64,000 nucleotides of DNA, taken from assembly GCF_902859945.1 (NCBI RefSeq), contig NZ_CADIKL010000017.1:85105-149104 (forward strand). Reading direction: 5' to 3'. The position numbers were made by a program, and so were the translations under genes. Shown here one piece after another: positions 53,680 to 63,223 of this stretch. The notes under the pieces were generated by a model. The model did not search any database, was not told the origin of the DNA, and worked only from the letters and a program-made list of their open reading frames with translations. The number at the start of each line of letters is the position of its first letter. The stretch's first letter is position 1. The stretch is from Paraburkholderia caffeinitolerans (GTDB lineage: Bacteria; Pseudomonadota; Gammaproteobacteria; Burkholderiales; Burkholderiaceae).

Positions 53680-54165
53680 TCAGGAACGCTCGTTCCAGGT
53701 GTCCTTGTGGATGATGTTGCCGTCCTTGTACGACCAGGTGACCGTCTCGTAACGCAGTTCGACTTCCTCGAGGTGGTTGTGCTTCTCGTAGGCGGGGTCC
53801 TTGATGTCGAGCATCTTCGGACGCACAGCCACGATCTTCACGTTGTCGAGCTTCGTGTTGAAATATTCCTTTTCCTTGCCGGCGTCGTCGATCTTGTACC
53901 ACTTGATCTCTGCCGACTTCAGCGTCTGGCCGCTCGTCACTGCCTTGTAGAGATACGGCGTCGAGGCGTCCGTCTCCTTGACCAGCGTGATCGACTTGTG
54001 CACACGGGTGCCCGTGAGCTTGCCCGTGTTGCCATCGGTCGGAATATGCACACCGTGGTCGAACGCGGTGATTTCAACGCTGCCTTCGCGGCCCTGAACC
54101 GTCACCGAGCCCTTGATGTCGGCGCCGCCGTCGTCCTTGAGCCACATGTATGCCGGAATTGCCAT
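53680..54165 (-). CDS. hcp: Type VI secretion tube protein Hcp (TssD)
   Basis: 161 residues, the normal size, from an ATG with a GGGAG site. MAIPAYMWLKDDGGADIKGSV, EGSVEITAFDHGVHIP, HKSITLVKETDASTPYLYKA and YFNTKLDNVKIV are the Hcp beta-barrel signatures. Hexameric rings stack to form the inner tube and carry small effectors. Located between the OmpA-like gene and clpV. Confidence 0.95.
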   Translation of the reverse strand: MAIPAYMWLKDDGGADIKGSVTVQGREGSVEITAFDHGVHIPTDGNTGKLTGTRVHKSITLVKETDASTPYLYKAVTSGQTLKSAEIKWYKIDDAGKEKEYFNTKLDNVKIVAVRPKMLDIKDPAYEKHNHLEEVELRYETVTWSYKDGNIIHKDTWNERS

Positions 54166-54264
54166 TGCTTTACTCCCTTTTACTTACTGCGACAATCGCC
54201 CGGAGCCAGCGCCCGAGCCTTGAATTCCCGAAGCGCGTGCTCCGGGGGCTAAAACTTCGTTTCA

Positions 54265-56010
54265 TCAACCATGCGGAGCATCGGGCACCAGCGTGATCTC
54301 CACACGCCGGTTTTTCGCGCGACCCGCTTCGGTGTCGTTCTCCGTAAGGGGACGTGTGTCGCCGTAACCCTGGATGGCGAACTGTGTGGCCGGAATGCCA
54401 GAGGCCTCGATCAGCCAGTCGCGCACAGCCTCTGCACGCGCCGTCGAAAGCTTCAGGTTGCTGTCCGGATTGCCCACGTTGTCGGTGTAGCCGGCGACCA
54501 GAATGCGTTTGTCCGGATGTGCCTTGATCATCTCGAGTGCGTCGACCATCACGCGTGTCGAGCCATCCCTCAGTTGTGCGCGGCCACTGTCGAACAGCGA
54601 CATGCTGCTGAGGGTGACCACGGCCGGAGGCGGGGGAGGGGCCACATACGAAGCGATCGCATTGTTGAGTGCCGGGATGGCTCCTGCACCGCGGTACATT
54701 CCGAACGACAGACGCAGTGGAATACCAACCAGTCCGTAACGCTCAAGTTCATCCCGGTCAGCGACCAACGCTTGCAGCGCATCACGTCGCGCCGCGTCAT
54801 GCGTGGCCGGGATCATCGAATAGCGGCCGAGATCTGCGCCAACACGCGTGAGCAGTGTCTGGTTGTTCCTGCCGGAATAGAAACACGCGAACGCGGCCGC
54901 GCAGGCAAGCAACGCAATGGCGTGGGCAACGGCAGTCAGACGGGGCGACATCCAGCGCCGCTGCGGCATGGCCGCGATGAGTGGCTGCGGCAGCGGCCAG
55001 GGCGTGGGTGATGCCTGGGCCGCAGCGCGCAGAACGTGCGTCTGCATTTCCGCATCGCGCGCCCACGGATTGCCGGGGCCGCTTCCGGGCCCGCAGTCGA
55101 TCCAGCCGGCACCAAACAGTGCCCACGGTGTGGCGGGCTGCTGCCGGTCCGTAAGCGCATGGATCACCACCCGCTGCGTCCAGCCAGCAACCGATGCCAA
55201 GGCGGCCGCGCGCGCCGCTGCAACGCGGGCCACGCGGCTGTCCGCCGCTTGCTGTACCTCGCTCTCTGCCGCGCGGATCATGGGCTCGAAACGCTGCGCA
55301 TCGACCATGCGTCTGACCGACGAGACGCCATACCACCGCGGCGTTGCGAGGTCCGTGGGCGCAGTCGTCAGCCGCTGGTAGACCGCGACATAGCCTGGGA
55401 GTGCACCTGAGCCGAGTATCCGCGCGGCATCCGCGACAGCCTGGCGTACGACACGCAGCGACTGCGTCAGCATGTCGGCATCCGCGTACCTGGCTGGTGC
55501 CACCGACAGCAGGACCCCGTCCGGGGCACGGCCATCGCGCCACTGCCTGACGGCGACAGCAAGCTGCGGCAAGTCCTGCGGCCGGTCAACCCGCAGCCAG
55601 ATTGCGCCGTCGCCAACATGCACAAAGCGTTCACCGTCGTGACGGTTGAAGAGTGCGGACAGATCGTCGCCCGTGACCAGCACGAGTGGCATGCGTGTGC
55701 GTAGCCTGACCGGAATATCCGCGGTGGCTTCGCCAAGCGCGGCTAGCACGTGGGCGCCCTGGATGCGCGCACGCCAGAGCATCCGGGTGCGCATGTAGAT
55801 GAGCAGCACGGCTGCTAGCGCAATCACACCCGTGAGCATCCACGCCATACCCCGTCCAGGCTGTGCCACGAGCCAGATCACCGCGAGAGCCAACGCACAC
55901 GCCAGCACAACCATCAGGCGAAACGGATAGCCGAGAACATGGTCCGATGACCGGCCGGAAGCCGTCGACTGCGTTGGTGCTGCGTTCAGCATGGGCAGAT
56001 CGGATTTCAC
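54265..56010 (-). CDS. T6SS-associated OmpA-family inner-membrane protein (TagL-like)
   Basis: 581 residues from a GTG at 56010 that overlaps the tssL stop; an ATG at 55992 is the alternative. Two membrane segments lie within the first 75 residues and a third near the middle (LTAVAHAIALLACAAAFACFY). The last 120 residues are an OmpA peptidoglycan-binding domain (SMSLFDSGRAQLRDGS; LVAGYTDNVGNPDSNLKLSTARAEAVRDWL; GYGDTRPLTENDT; NRRVEI). It should anchor the membrane complex to the cell wall, a job done in other systems by the OmpA tail of TssL or by TagL. TssL here lacks such a tail. Confidence 0.8.
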   Translation of the reverse strand: MKSDLPMLNAAPTQSTASGRSSDHVLGYPFRLMVVLACALALAVIWLVAQPGRGMAWMLTGVIALAAVLLIYMRTRMLWRARIQGAHVLAALGEATADIPVRLRTRMPLVLVTGDDLSALFNRHDGERFVHVGDGAIWLRVDRPQDLPQLAVAVRQWRDGRAPDGVLLSVAPARYADADMLTQSLRVVRQAVADAARILGSGALPGYVAVYQRLTTAPTDLATPRWYGVSSVRRMVDAQRFEPMIRAAESEVQQAADSRVARVAAARAAALASVAGWTQRVVIHALTDRQQPATPWALFGAGWIDCGPGSGPGNPWARDAEMQTHVLRAAAQASPTPWPLPQPLIAAMPQRRWMSPRLTAVAHAIALLACAAAFACFYSGRNNQTLLTRVGADLGRYSMIPATHDAARRDALQALVADRDELERYGLVGIPLRLSFGMYRGAGAIPALNNAIASYVAPPPPPAVVTLSSMSLFDSGRAQLRDGSTRVMVDALEMIKAHPDKRILVAGYTDNVGNPDSNLKLSTARAEAVRDWLIEASGIPATQFAIQGYGDTRPLTENDTEAGRAKNRRVEITLVPDAPHG

Positions 56011-56747
56011 GGACGGCTGACCCTGGCGGGCGCGACGTGCATAATCTGCGCGAGCTGCGCATCGAGCGCCACGTTCCACACTCCCCACACTGCCACGGCA
56101 GCAATACAGGCGAGACCTGCAATAGCCCACGGCGAAAGCCGGTAGAACCAGTCGGACAGTCGCCGGCCCGCGTGGTCTGCGATAAATGGCTGGTCAACGG
56201 CAGGGCGAAGCTTCCGCAGACGGGCATTGAGCGCAGCAACCAGCTCGGCGCGCTTGGCATCGCCATCACGGGCGTAGCGGCCCATGAACCCCATGCCGAG
56301 GATGGCCGAATAGCACTCGAGAAGGTCGACATCAGGCGACGCTTCGCGCAGACGCGCCTCAATGCAGTCGATGACGCGCTCGCCTGCATCGTGCAGCTTG
56401 AATTGCTCGACCTGTAGAGGCTTTAGCCCCCATCCGGAACGGGCTTCTTCGCCCAGTTCCCGCAGCGCGGTTTCATCAAGCAGTCCACACTGGGCAAGCA
56501 TCGCCTCGCGCCGCACGTCTTCGGGGTACCCCCGGCGCGTGAGCGAGTCAGAGAAATTTCCCATGAGCTGCCGGCACCGGTTGCGAAACGCCGTAGCGTC
56601 CGCCACCGTTCCATCCGGCGCGAGTGAAGTGACCTGCAACGCCGTATCCCGCAGCAGATCGCATATTCCACCACTGCTGACGTGGTCGGCGGCCGGCGCG
56701 AATCCCATCAGGGCAGGCTCATTGCGGCCGGAAGTGAGGATCGTCAT
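56007..56747 (-). CDS. tssL: Type VI secretion membrane protein TssL (DotU-like)
   Basis: 246 residues. Cytoplasmic helical domain with LLDETALRELGEEARSGWGLKPLQVEQF and LLECYSAILGMGFMGRYA, then one membrane segment near the C-terminus (LSPWAIAGLACIAAVAVWGVW). This is the short DotU form without a peptidoglycan-binding tail. ATG overlaps the tssK stop by 4 bp. It normally pairs with TssM, which is not in the window. Confidence 0.92.
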   Translation of the reverse strand: MTILTSGRNEPALMGFAPAADHVSSGGICDLLRDTALQVTSLAPDGTVADATAFRNRCRQLMGNFSDSLTRRGYPEDVRREAMLAQCGLLDETALRELGEEARSGWGLKPLQVEQFKLHDAGERVIDCIEARLREASPDVDLLECYSAILGMGFMGRYARDGDAKRAELVAALNARLRKLRPAVDQPFIADHAGRRLSDWFYRLSPWAIAGLACIAAVAVWGVWNVALDAQLAQIMHVAPARVSRP

Positions 56748-58096
56748 GAGCGCAGCACCGCATAGAGTTCGAGGGTCGCGTCCGGTACGGAAGTCGGGAG
56801 GTAGACCTGACAGGCCCGCGCGGCGAGCATCGTCGCGTGTACGGTACTTGACGAGTCAAGTGCGAAGTACTGGTTGTCCAGTCGCACCGGAATGGCAGCG
56901 GGCACCCGTTGTACGGCCTTGAGCGGAATACCCAGCAACGCCGAATTGATGATGTGCTCGACATCGTCAGGTGAGCCGATCTTGCACAGCCGCGGAAACT
57001 GTTCGACGAGTTCAAACGCCGGCATAGGCGCATTGATCGAGAGGTACCAGTCCGCAGTCCCGTCGACCAGGCGCTCGTCAAGGAACTGGCCCGTCCAGGT
57101 CGTCGGGCTTTTGCGCGTGAGACCGATCGACACCACCCGCGACGGAATGATCGCATCCAGCAGTTCGCGGATCATCGATTCGAGCTTCCCGAACACCTCG
57201 TCAGCCCGTGCGTGGTCATACACCGGGATATCCGTCAGATGTGTGCCGGTGGAAAACGTCATGAGCGCACTGGCGAGCTGGGCGAGCGTGATATACAGCT
57301 GCTCAGGCGGGCGGGCCGGGTGCGAAGCGTAAAGTCGCAGATGCGGCCACGCAGCGTGGACGCACTGAAGCAGCCAGTAAAGCTGAACGTCCCCGACGCC
57401 ATACTCGACGACCGCTTCGAGCCGCTCGCTGCGACGCGAACCGAGTGCCAGGCTCTTTGCCGTCAGGATATCGGAAAGACGGTTGATCCGTTCGATATGG
57501 AGAGGATGGCTGCCTAGCGTGAGGCAGGGCGGCACGAAGCGGTGATCGACCTGGAACTGGCCGTTGGTCGCGCGTGTAAGGCGTGCGATGGCGCATACCG
57601 TGTCATCAGCATGCGGCTCGAAATCAAAGAGCAGCCGGATCGCGTGGCGCTCCGCCGCGATTTCAACTTCATTCGTTCCGTTCAGGTCCGTAACCTTCGT
57701 AAATTCGCGATATGAACGGCGCGGACGTGCGAGCGAGGTCTCATCAAAGCGGCAGTTGTTACCGTTGGCGTCCAGCAGTGCAAGTGCGGCGTACACGACA
57801 ACGCTCTGACGGTCAGCCGGGATGCCCTGGGTCAGATCGCGGGCTCCAGGGAGCGCATCCGCTACCGTCGTGTCGAACGGTGTGCCGTCGGGAAATCGCC
57901 CCTTGAGGTGGGTAAATTTCAGCCGACCCGTTGCGAGGGCTTCCTCGTCGACCTCGACGCGGAGTGTTCCCCATGGATCGGCAAAAGCCGCGGCAACGAA
58001 CTGCTGCAGGGCAAATTCCGTCCACCGGTCCTGCTGCTGGAAGTGCTGCTGCGAGAGGATGAGGCCGTCGTGCCACAGTGGTTTGTCGATTCGCAT
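56744..58096 (-). CDS. tssK: Type VI secretion baseplate protein TssK
   Basis: 450 residues, the family's size. MRIDKPLWHDGLILSQQHFQQQDRW is the diagnostic N-terminus; later segments LYITLAQLASALMTFS and YDHARADEVFGKLESMIRELLD also fit. Links the baseplate to the TssL/TssM membrane complex. First gene of the minus-strand arm; the ribosome site is weak. Confidence 0.93.
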   Translation of the reverse strand: MRIDKPLWHDGLILSQQHFQQQDRWTEFALQQFVAAAFADPWGTLRVEVDEEALATGRLKFTHLKGRFPDGTPFDTTVADALPGARDLTQGIPADRQSVVVYAALALLDANGNNCRFDETSLARPRRSYREFTKVTDLNGTNEVEIAAERHAIRLLFDFEPHADDTVCAIARLTRATNGQFQVDHRFVPPCLTLGSHPLHIERINRLSDILTAKSLALGSRRSERLEAVVEYGVGDVQLYWLLQCVHAAWPHLRLYASHPARPPEQLYITLAQLASALMTFSTGTHLTDIPVYDHARADEVFGKLESMIRELLDAIIPSRVVSIGLTRKSPTTWTGQFLDERLVDGTADWYLSINAPMPAFELVEQFPRLCKIGSPDDVEHIINSALLGIPLKAVQRVPAAIPVRLDNQYFALDSSSTVHATMLAARACQVYLPTSVPDATLELYAVLRS

Positions 58097-58639
58097 GTAT
58101 TGGTCGCCTGCGCATTTTTAACTGCTTTCAGTCGGCGAATTCTAAACGCGATATTGGATATCTGTATACCCCGTGCATATCTATATCCATCGGAAAATTC
58201 GTTAAATTAAATTAACATTTATTCGGTATCTATCCGCGTTGTATCAGCACTTATACTAAATTAGTAAACCTAAAGTATTTTTGAAGATTATCAAGAATAC
58301 ATCTTGAAACAAGAGGGATTTTATCCTGTCGGGAGCTTTAGTGAGAGCGTTGAGTCATGTTCAGAAATGTTCAAATACCGGTTGATTACTTTCTGCTATC
58401 TCATTAAAACAAGTCATGGACTCACTCATCAACGAATTCTCTTTGACGATCCGGCGATAATCCGTTCTAATACGCCACAGTAAGCCAAGCCGCATGAATG
58501 GAGACCACAAAATGGGATGTAGTCAGCATGGTTATGTAGTTGCAGTCGCAACTGATGATCGCAGGAGCATGACGCTAGCTTCCCTATCGCTGCGGGCGAA
58601 TTCAGCGGGGATCGCCAACGTCACTTCATTAGGAGTCCT
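58097..58639. promoter_or_regulatory. AT-rich divergent control region of the T6SS locus
   Basis: 543 bp between tssK and tssB, much richer in A and T than the flanks, especially 58140-58460. Two palindromes are visible: GTTAAATTAAATTAAC (arms GTTAA/TTAAC, 58201-58216) and TACTAA-A-TTAGTA (58254-58266). Both divergent promoters probably lie here, with possible silencing by an H-NS-like protein. A short plus-strand ORF from 58494 overlaps tssB and is probably not real. Confidence 0.5.
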
Positions 58640-59152
58640 ATGGACAGCTTCCAGCGAGAAATCCCAAAAAGTCGCGTATCAATTACGCTTGACCTTCATA
58701 CGGGAGGGGCACAGAAGAAGGTAGAGTTGCCGCTCAAGTTGCTTGTTGCCGGCGATTTTAGCGCGGGCCGCGAGCAGGCGTCACTGGCCGAGCGCAAGAA
58801 AGTCAATATCGACAAGAACAACTTTGACGCTGTGCTGGCCGACTATGCGCCGGACCTCAAGCTCGCAGCGGAAAACACGCTCGCTGGCGACGGCACCGAA
58901 CTGCCGGTGAACCTGTCGTTCCGTTCGATGAAGGATTTCGAGCCGGAGCAGGTGGCACGCCAGATTCCGGAACTTCAGGCACAGCTCGCAATGCGTAACC
59001 TGCTGCGTGACCTGAAATCGAACCTGCTCGATAACGGTGCCTTTCGTCGTGAGTTCGAGAAGATTCTGAAGGATAAACGGCTCTCTGAAAAGCTGCGCGG
59101 CGAACTGGCGCAGATCGCCGCAGCCGCGACGCAACCGGAAGGGCATGCGTGA
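58640..59152 (+). CDS. tssB: Type VI secretion sheath protein TssB (VipA)
   Basis: 170 residues with an AGGAG site. SFQREIPKSRVSITLDLHTGG, KKVELPLKLLVAGDFS and the long C-terminal helix RDLKSNLLDNGAFRREFEKIL are TssB signatures. Forms the contractile sheath with TssC, encoded 83 bp downstream. Confidence 0.95.
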   Translation: MDSFQREIPKSRVSITLDLHTGGAQKKVELPLKLLVAGDFSAGREQASLAERKKVNIDKNNFDAVLADYAPDLKLAAENTLAGDGTELPVNLSFRSMKDFEPEQVARQIPELQAQLAMRNLLRDLKSNLLDNGAFRREFEKILKDKRLSEKLRGELAQIAAAATQPEGHA

Positions 59153-59235
59153 CCATGCCTGGGCGCCGACGGCCCAAACAGGCCTTCACCGCCTTTCGCA
59201 ATCAGGTTGCGCTAAACGCGCAGACAGGACGAACA

Positions 59236-60768
59236 ATGAACCAGAATGAATCCAGCCAGGGCACAACAGAAACGGTTGTGCTTGAACACGACAGCGTATA
59301 TGCCTCGCTGTGCGACAAGATTAACCTGAAGCCCGTCGCCCAGGCGCGACCGCTCGAGGCGTTTCGCGACAGCGACATGCTCTCCGAGGCATCGGCCGAC
59401 GAGCGCATCGCACGCGGCATGGGCGCATTCCTTGACCTCGTGGCGAAATCGAGCCAGCCGGTCGACCGCCTCGACAAGTCGCTGCTTGATTTCCACATCG
59501 GCCAGCTCGATCGCCAGATCAGCAAGCAGCTCGACGCAGTCATGCATACGCCTGAATTCCAGGCGCTCGAAGGACGCTGGCGTGGGCTCAAGATGCTTGT
59601 TTCGCGCACCGACTTCCGCCGCAACGCGCGCATTGAAGTGCTCGACATCTCGAAGGATGCGCTGCAACGCGATTTTGAGGACACGCCGGAACTGATCCAG
59701 AGTGGCCTCTATCGCCTCACGTACATCGAGGAATACGATACGCCGGGTGGCCAACCGATTAGTGCCATGATCAGCGACTTCGAATTCTCGAATTCGCCGA
59801 TGGACATCGCCTTGCTGCGCAATATCTCGAAGGTGGCGGCCGCCGCGCATATGCCGTTTATCGGCTCAGTGGGTGCCGCATTCTTCGGCAAGCAGTCGAT
59901 GGAAGAAGTAGCAGCCATCCAGGATATCGGCAACTACTTCGACCGCGCCGAGTACATCAAGTGGAAGAGTTTCCGCGACACGGACGACGCCCGTTACGTG
60001 GGTCTGACGATGCCGCGCGTGCTGGGCCGTCTGCCGTACGGCAAGGACACCGTTCCGGTGCGTGCCTTTAACTATGAAGAAGCGGTGAAGGGCCCCGACC
60101 ACAACCGGTACCTGTGGGTCAACGCGTCGTTCGCGTTTGCGGCCAACATGACGCGCAGCTTCGTGAAAAATGGCTGGTGTGTTCAGATCCGCGGCCCGCA
60201 GGCGGGCGGCAAGATCGAGGACCTGCCTCTTCACCTGTACGACCTCGGAACTGGTGTCCAACCGAAGATCCCGACTGAAGTACTGATCCCGGAAACGCGT
60301 GAATTCGAGTTCGCGAACTTGGGCTTTATTCCGCTCTCGTTCTACAAGAACCACGATTTCGCCTGCTTCTTCTCGGCCAACTCGACGCAGAAGCCGGCGC
60401 TATACGAGACCAAGGAGGCCACGGCCAACAGCCGCATCAACGCGCGTCTGCCGTACATCTTCCTGCTCTCGCGCATCGCGCACTACCTGAAGCTGATCCA
60501 GCGCGAAAACATCGGCACGACCAAGGACCGCCGACTGCTCGAGCTCGAACTCAACAACTGGATCAAGGGTCTCGTCACCGAGATGAAGGACCCGGGCGAC
60601 GACCTGCAGGCCTCGCATCCGTTGCGTGATGCCAAGGTGACGGTGGAGGACATTGAGGACAACCCCGGCTTCTTCCGCATCAAGCTTTTCATCATCCCGC
60701 ACTTCCAGGTCGAGGGCATGGATATCGGGCTGTCGCTCGTGTCGCAGATGCCGAAGGCCAAGAGCTGA
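59236..60768 (+). CDS. tssC: Type VI secretion sheath protein TssC (VipB)
   Basis: 510 residues from the ATG at 59236; an upstream in-frame ATG near 59149 would add 29 non-conserved residues. LEGRWRGLKMLVSRTDF, EYDTPGGQPISAMISDFEF, GLTMPRVLGRLPYG, ANMTRSFVKNGWCVQIRGPQ and FFSANSTQKPALYE are strongly conserved TssC segments. Main sheath subunit. Confidence 0.95.
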   Translation: MNQNESSQGTTETVVLEHDSVYASLCDKINLKPVAQARPLEAFRDSDMLSEASADERIARGMGAFLDLVAKSSQPVDRLDKSLLDFHIGQLDRQISKQLDAVMHTPEFQALEGRWRGLKMLVSRTDFRRNARIEVLDISKDALQRDFEDTPELIQSGLYRLTYIEEYDTPGGQPISAMISDFEFSNSPMDIALLRNISKVAAAAHMPFIGSVGAAFFGKQSMEEVAAIQDIGNYFDRAEYIKWKSFRDTDDARYVGLTMPRVLGRLPYGKDTVPVRAFNYEEAVKGPDHNRYLWVNASFAFAANMTRSFVKNGWCVQIRGPQAGGKIEDLPLHLYDLGTGVQPKIPTEVLIPETREFEFANLGFIPLSFYKNHDFACFFSANSTQKPALYETKEATANSRINARLPYIFLLSRIAHYLKLIQRENIGTTKDRRLLELELNNWIKGLVTEMKDPGDDLQASHPLRDAKVTVEDIEDNPGFFRIKLFIIPHFQVEGMDIGLSLVSQMPKAKS

Positions 60769-60861
60769 CCGGGCTGATCTGACGATTCCCGCATGTACCC
60801 GCCGGGGCACCTTTCGGTGCCCCGGCTATGCCGTTGTGTCCGCGTGTTGAGGAGGTTTCCG

Positions 60862-63213
60862 ATGTCCATGGTCATGCCGTTGCAGGCTTATGAATTGAAG
60901 CTGGCGCCACATCCGGCGCCGTTCTCGATCCTGAAATTCGCTGGTATCGACAGGATCAGCCAGCTGTACTGGTACGAGATTGAATTCACAAGCCCCGTGG
61001 CTGGAATCCCGATGGACCAGGTGATCGGGCGCCCCGCCCGGTTTACCATCGATCCGATCGATCCGAACATGGGCAATCTGCTCAGAATGTATGGCGAGAA
61101 CGCGGAGAAGTTCAGCAAGAAGCCACCTGCGTACACCATTCACGGCATCATCACGAAGTTCGACGAGTGCGGTACTTCCGCCGATGAAACACGCTACCGC
61201 GTGATCCTCGAACCGAATCTGGCGGATCTCAATCGAGGGGTGATGAGCCGACTGTTCCAGAAACAGTCAGTAGAAGAGATCATCACCGATACATTGCGAC
61301 ATTACGGCTACCGGGCCGGCGTCGACTTCGTCTTCAAGTTGCGCGGCAAATACAAGCGCCACGAGTACGTTACGCAATATCACGAAACCACGTTCGCCTT
61401 TATCCAGCGTATCTGTGCGGAAGAAGGCATCTGGTTCCGCTGGGAGCAGAAGAAGGACTACGCCGTCATGGTATTCGGCGACGATCTGGATGCGTATGCG
61501 CGCAAGCAGCGCGTCGTACCGTATCGCCGTGATTCCGGGCTCGAGAGTGTCGGCGCTGACTCGATCAAGTCGCTGCGGCGGCGGACCAAACGTGTACCTG
61601 AGTCAGTGAAGCTGAACGACTACAACCACCGGCAAGCCGATGTGTCGCTGCTCGTCGAGGAGAATACAGCAAAGGGCGACAAGAGCACTGATGCGGTCGA
61701 CTACCACTGGGGTGAGCACTACGAAACGCCGGAAGAAGGGCGCAACATTGCACGCCTGCGGCACGAAGCGCATCTGGCTGGCCAGATCACCTTCGTCGGT
61801 ACCGGTAATCCGTTCTGGCTGGAAGCCGGCGAGGTTATGCAGGTCGATCCGGTACAGGTCGATGCGAAGCACGGGGTCTTCATCACGTCGGTCCGCTCGC
61901 ATGGTGCGCGCAGCAAGTCATACCGGGTGACGTTCGAGGGGATTCCGTCCGACCGGGTCTGGCGGACCCCTATGGATACGATCCCGCGACCCGCTATTGC
62001 CGGCATCCTGCCGGCACGCATTACATCGCCCGGAAATTACAAATATTCCTACCTGACAGAAGAGGGTTGGTATGTAATCAAGCTGCCCTTCGATCTGGAT
62101 GAATGGAGCCCGGGTGGGACGAGCCGGCCGGTGCGGTTCGCCAAGCCATATAGCGGTGACAACTATGGCCATCATTTCCCGCTGATTGATTCCGCGGAAG
62201 TTGCGCTCGTATTTACTGCATCAGATCCGAATCGGCCTGTCATCATAGGTGCCATGCATGACAGCCTGCATCCGGACCTTGTCAACAACCTCAACAATAC
62301 GCGAAATCTCATCCGCACGGCGGCGCAAAATGAGTTGCGGATGGAGGACAAGGAAGGTGTCGAGCACATTCACCTCACGACGCCTTTCCAGACCAGCGAG
62401 CTCAACCTTGGGCATATGGTCGATGCTGATCGCAAGGAACGGGGGCAGGGTGCAGAGTTGCGGACAGACGAGCACCTGTCGGTTCGGGGTGCGAAGGGTG
62501 TGCTCATTTCAGCTAAAGCACAACCCGGCGCGGCCGGCAAACAGCTCGATGTCACTGATGCGAAGGCGCAGCTCGACGAGGCTCTTTCGCTGATGCAGGA
62601 TCTCACCGATAGCGCGCAAGCCGCACGCGCCTATGTGGCCCAAATCGAGCAGCAACGCCAATTCCTTGAACAACGGCTTGATGGTCTACAGAAGTCCGTA
62701 ATCCTAGCGTCCGCTCCTGATGGGATAGCACTGACAAGCGGCCAGCACCTTCAGCTTGCAGCGCAGAGCAACGTAATGGTAAATGCCGGCGGCTCCGTCG
62801 ATATCGGCGTGCTGAAGAAGCTGACGGTGGCAGCCGGCGAAGCGATATCACTCTTTGCGCAGAAGCTCGGAATTAAACTGTTCGCTGCCAAGGGTAAAGT
62901 CGAAATCCAAGCGCAGACAGACGAGATGGCGCTTGCCGCACTGAAGGATCTTACGATTACCAGCGTAGACGGAAAACTTGTTCTCGCGGCTAAAACCGAG
63001 GTGTGGATTGGTGCAGGTGGATCGTACATCAAGATCACGCCAAACGGGATCGAAAATGGTACGCCGGGAGACATCACGGAAAAATGCGCATCGTGGGACA
63101 AGCCGGGACCGGCTAGCGACAGCCCCCCGATGCTCGAGTTGCCCCAAGGAGTTTGCAAAGAGTGCAGGGCTAACGCCGCGCAGAGTCGAAATGCCCTGAC
63201 ACCACGTGCCTAG
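60862..63213 (+). CDS. vgrG: Type VI secretion spike protein VgrG (TssI)
   Basis: 783 residues from the ATG at 60862 with GAGGAGG. gp27-like N-terminal half (EYVTQYHETTFAFIQRICAEEGIWFRWE), gp5-like OB part (GHHFPLIDSAEVALVF, DPNRPVIIGAMHD), then a DUF2345-type C-terminal beta region (GIALTSGQHLQLAAQSNVMV, TSVDGKLVLAAKTEVWIGAGGSYI). The last 30 residues carry a Cys-x-x-Cys (GVCKECRANA) of unknown meaning. No enzymatic effector domain is fused. Directly followed by a DUF4123 adaptor gene. Confidence 0.93.
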   Translation: MSMVMPLQAYELKLAPHPAPFSILKFAGIDRISQLYWYEIEFTSPVAGIPMDQVIGRPARFTIDPIDPNMGNLLRMYGENAEKFSKKPPAYTIHGIITKFDECGTSADETRYRVILEPNLADLNRGVMSRLFQKQSVEEIITDTLRHYGYRAGVDFVFKLRGKYKRHEYVTQYHETTFAFIQRICAEEGIWFRWEQKKDYAVMVFGDDLDAYARKQRVVPYRRDSGLESVGADSIKSLRRRTKRVPESVKLNDYNHRQADVSLLVEENTAKGDKSTDAVDYHWGEHYETPEEGRNIARLRHEAHLAGQITFVGTGNPFWLEAGEVMQVDPVQVDAKHGVFITSVRSHGARSKSYRVTFEGIPSDRVWRTPMDTIPRPAIAGILPARITSPGNYKYSYLTEEGWYVIKLPFDLDEWSPGGTSRPVRFAKPYSGDNYGHHFPLIDSAEVALVFTASDPNRPVIIGAMHDSLHPDLVNNLNNTRNLIRTAAQNELRMEDKEGVEHIHLTTPFQTSELNLGHMVDADRKERGQGAELRTDEHLSVRGAKGVLISAKAQPGAAGKQLDVTDAKAQLDEALSLMQDLTDSAQAARAYVAQIEQQRQFLEQRLDGLQKSVILASAPDGIALTSGQHLQLAAQSNVMVNAGGSVDIGVLKKLTVAAGEAISLFAQKLGIKLFAAKGKVEIQAQTDEMALAALKDLTITSVDGKLVLAAKTEVWIGAGGSYIKITPNGIENGTPGDITEKCASWDKPGPASDSPPMLELPQGVCKECRANAAQSRNALTPRA

Positions 63214-63223
63214 GAATCTCGAA

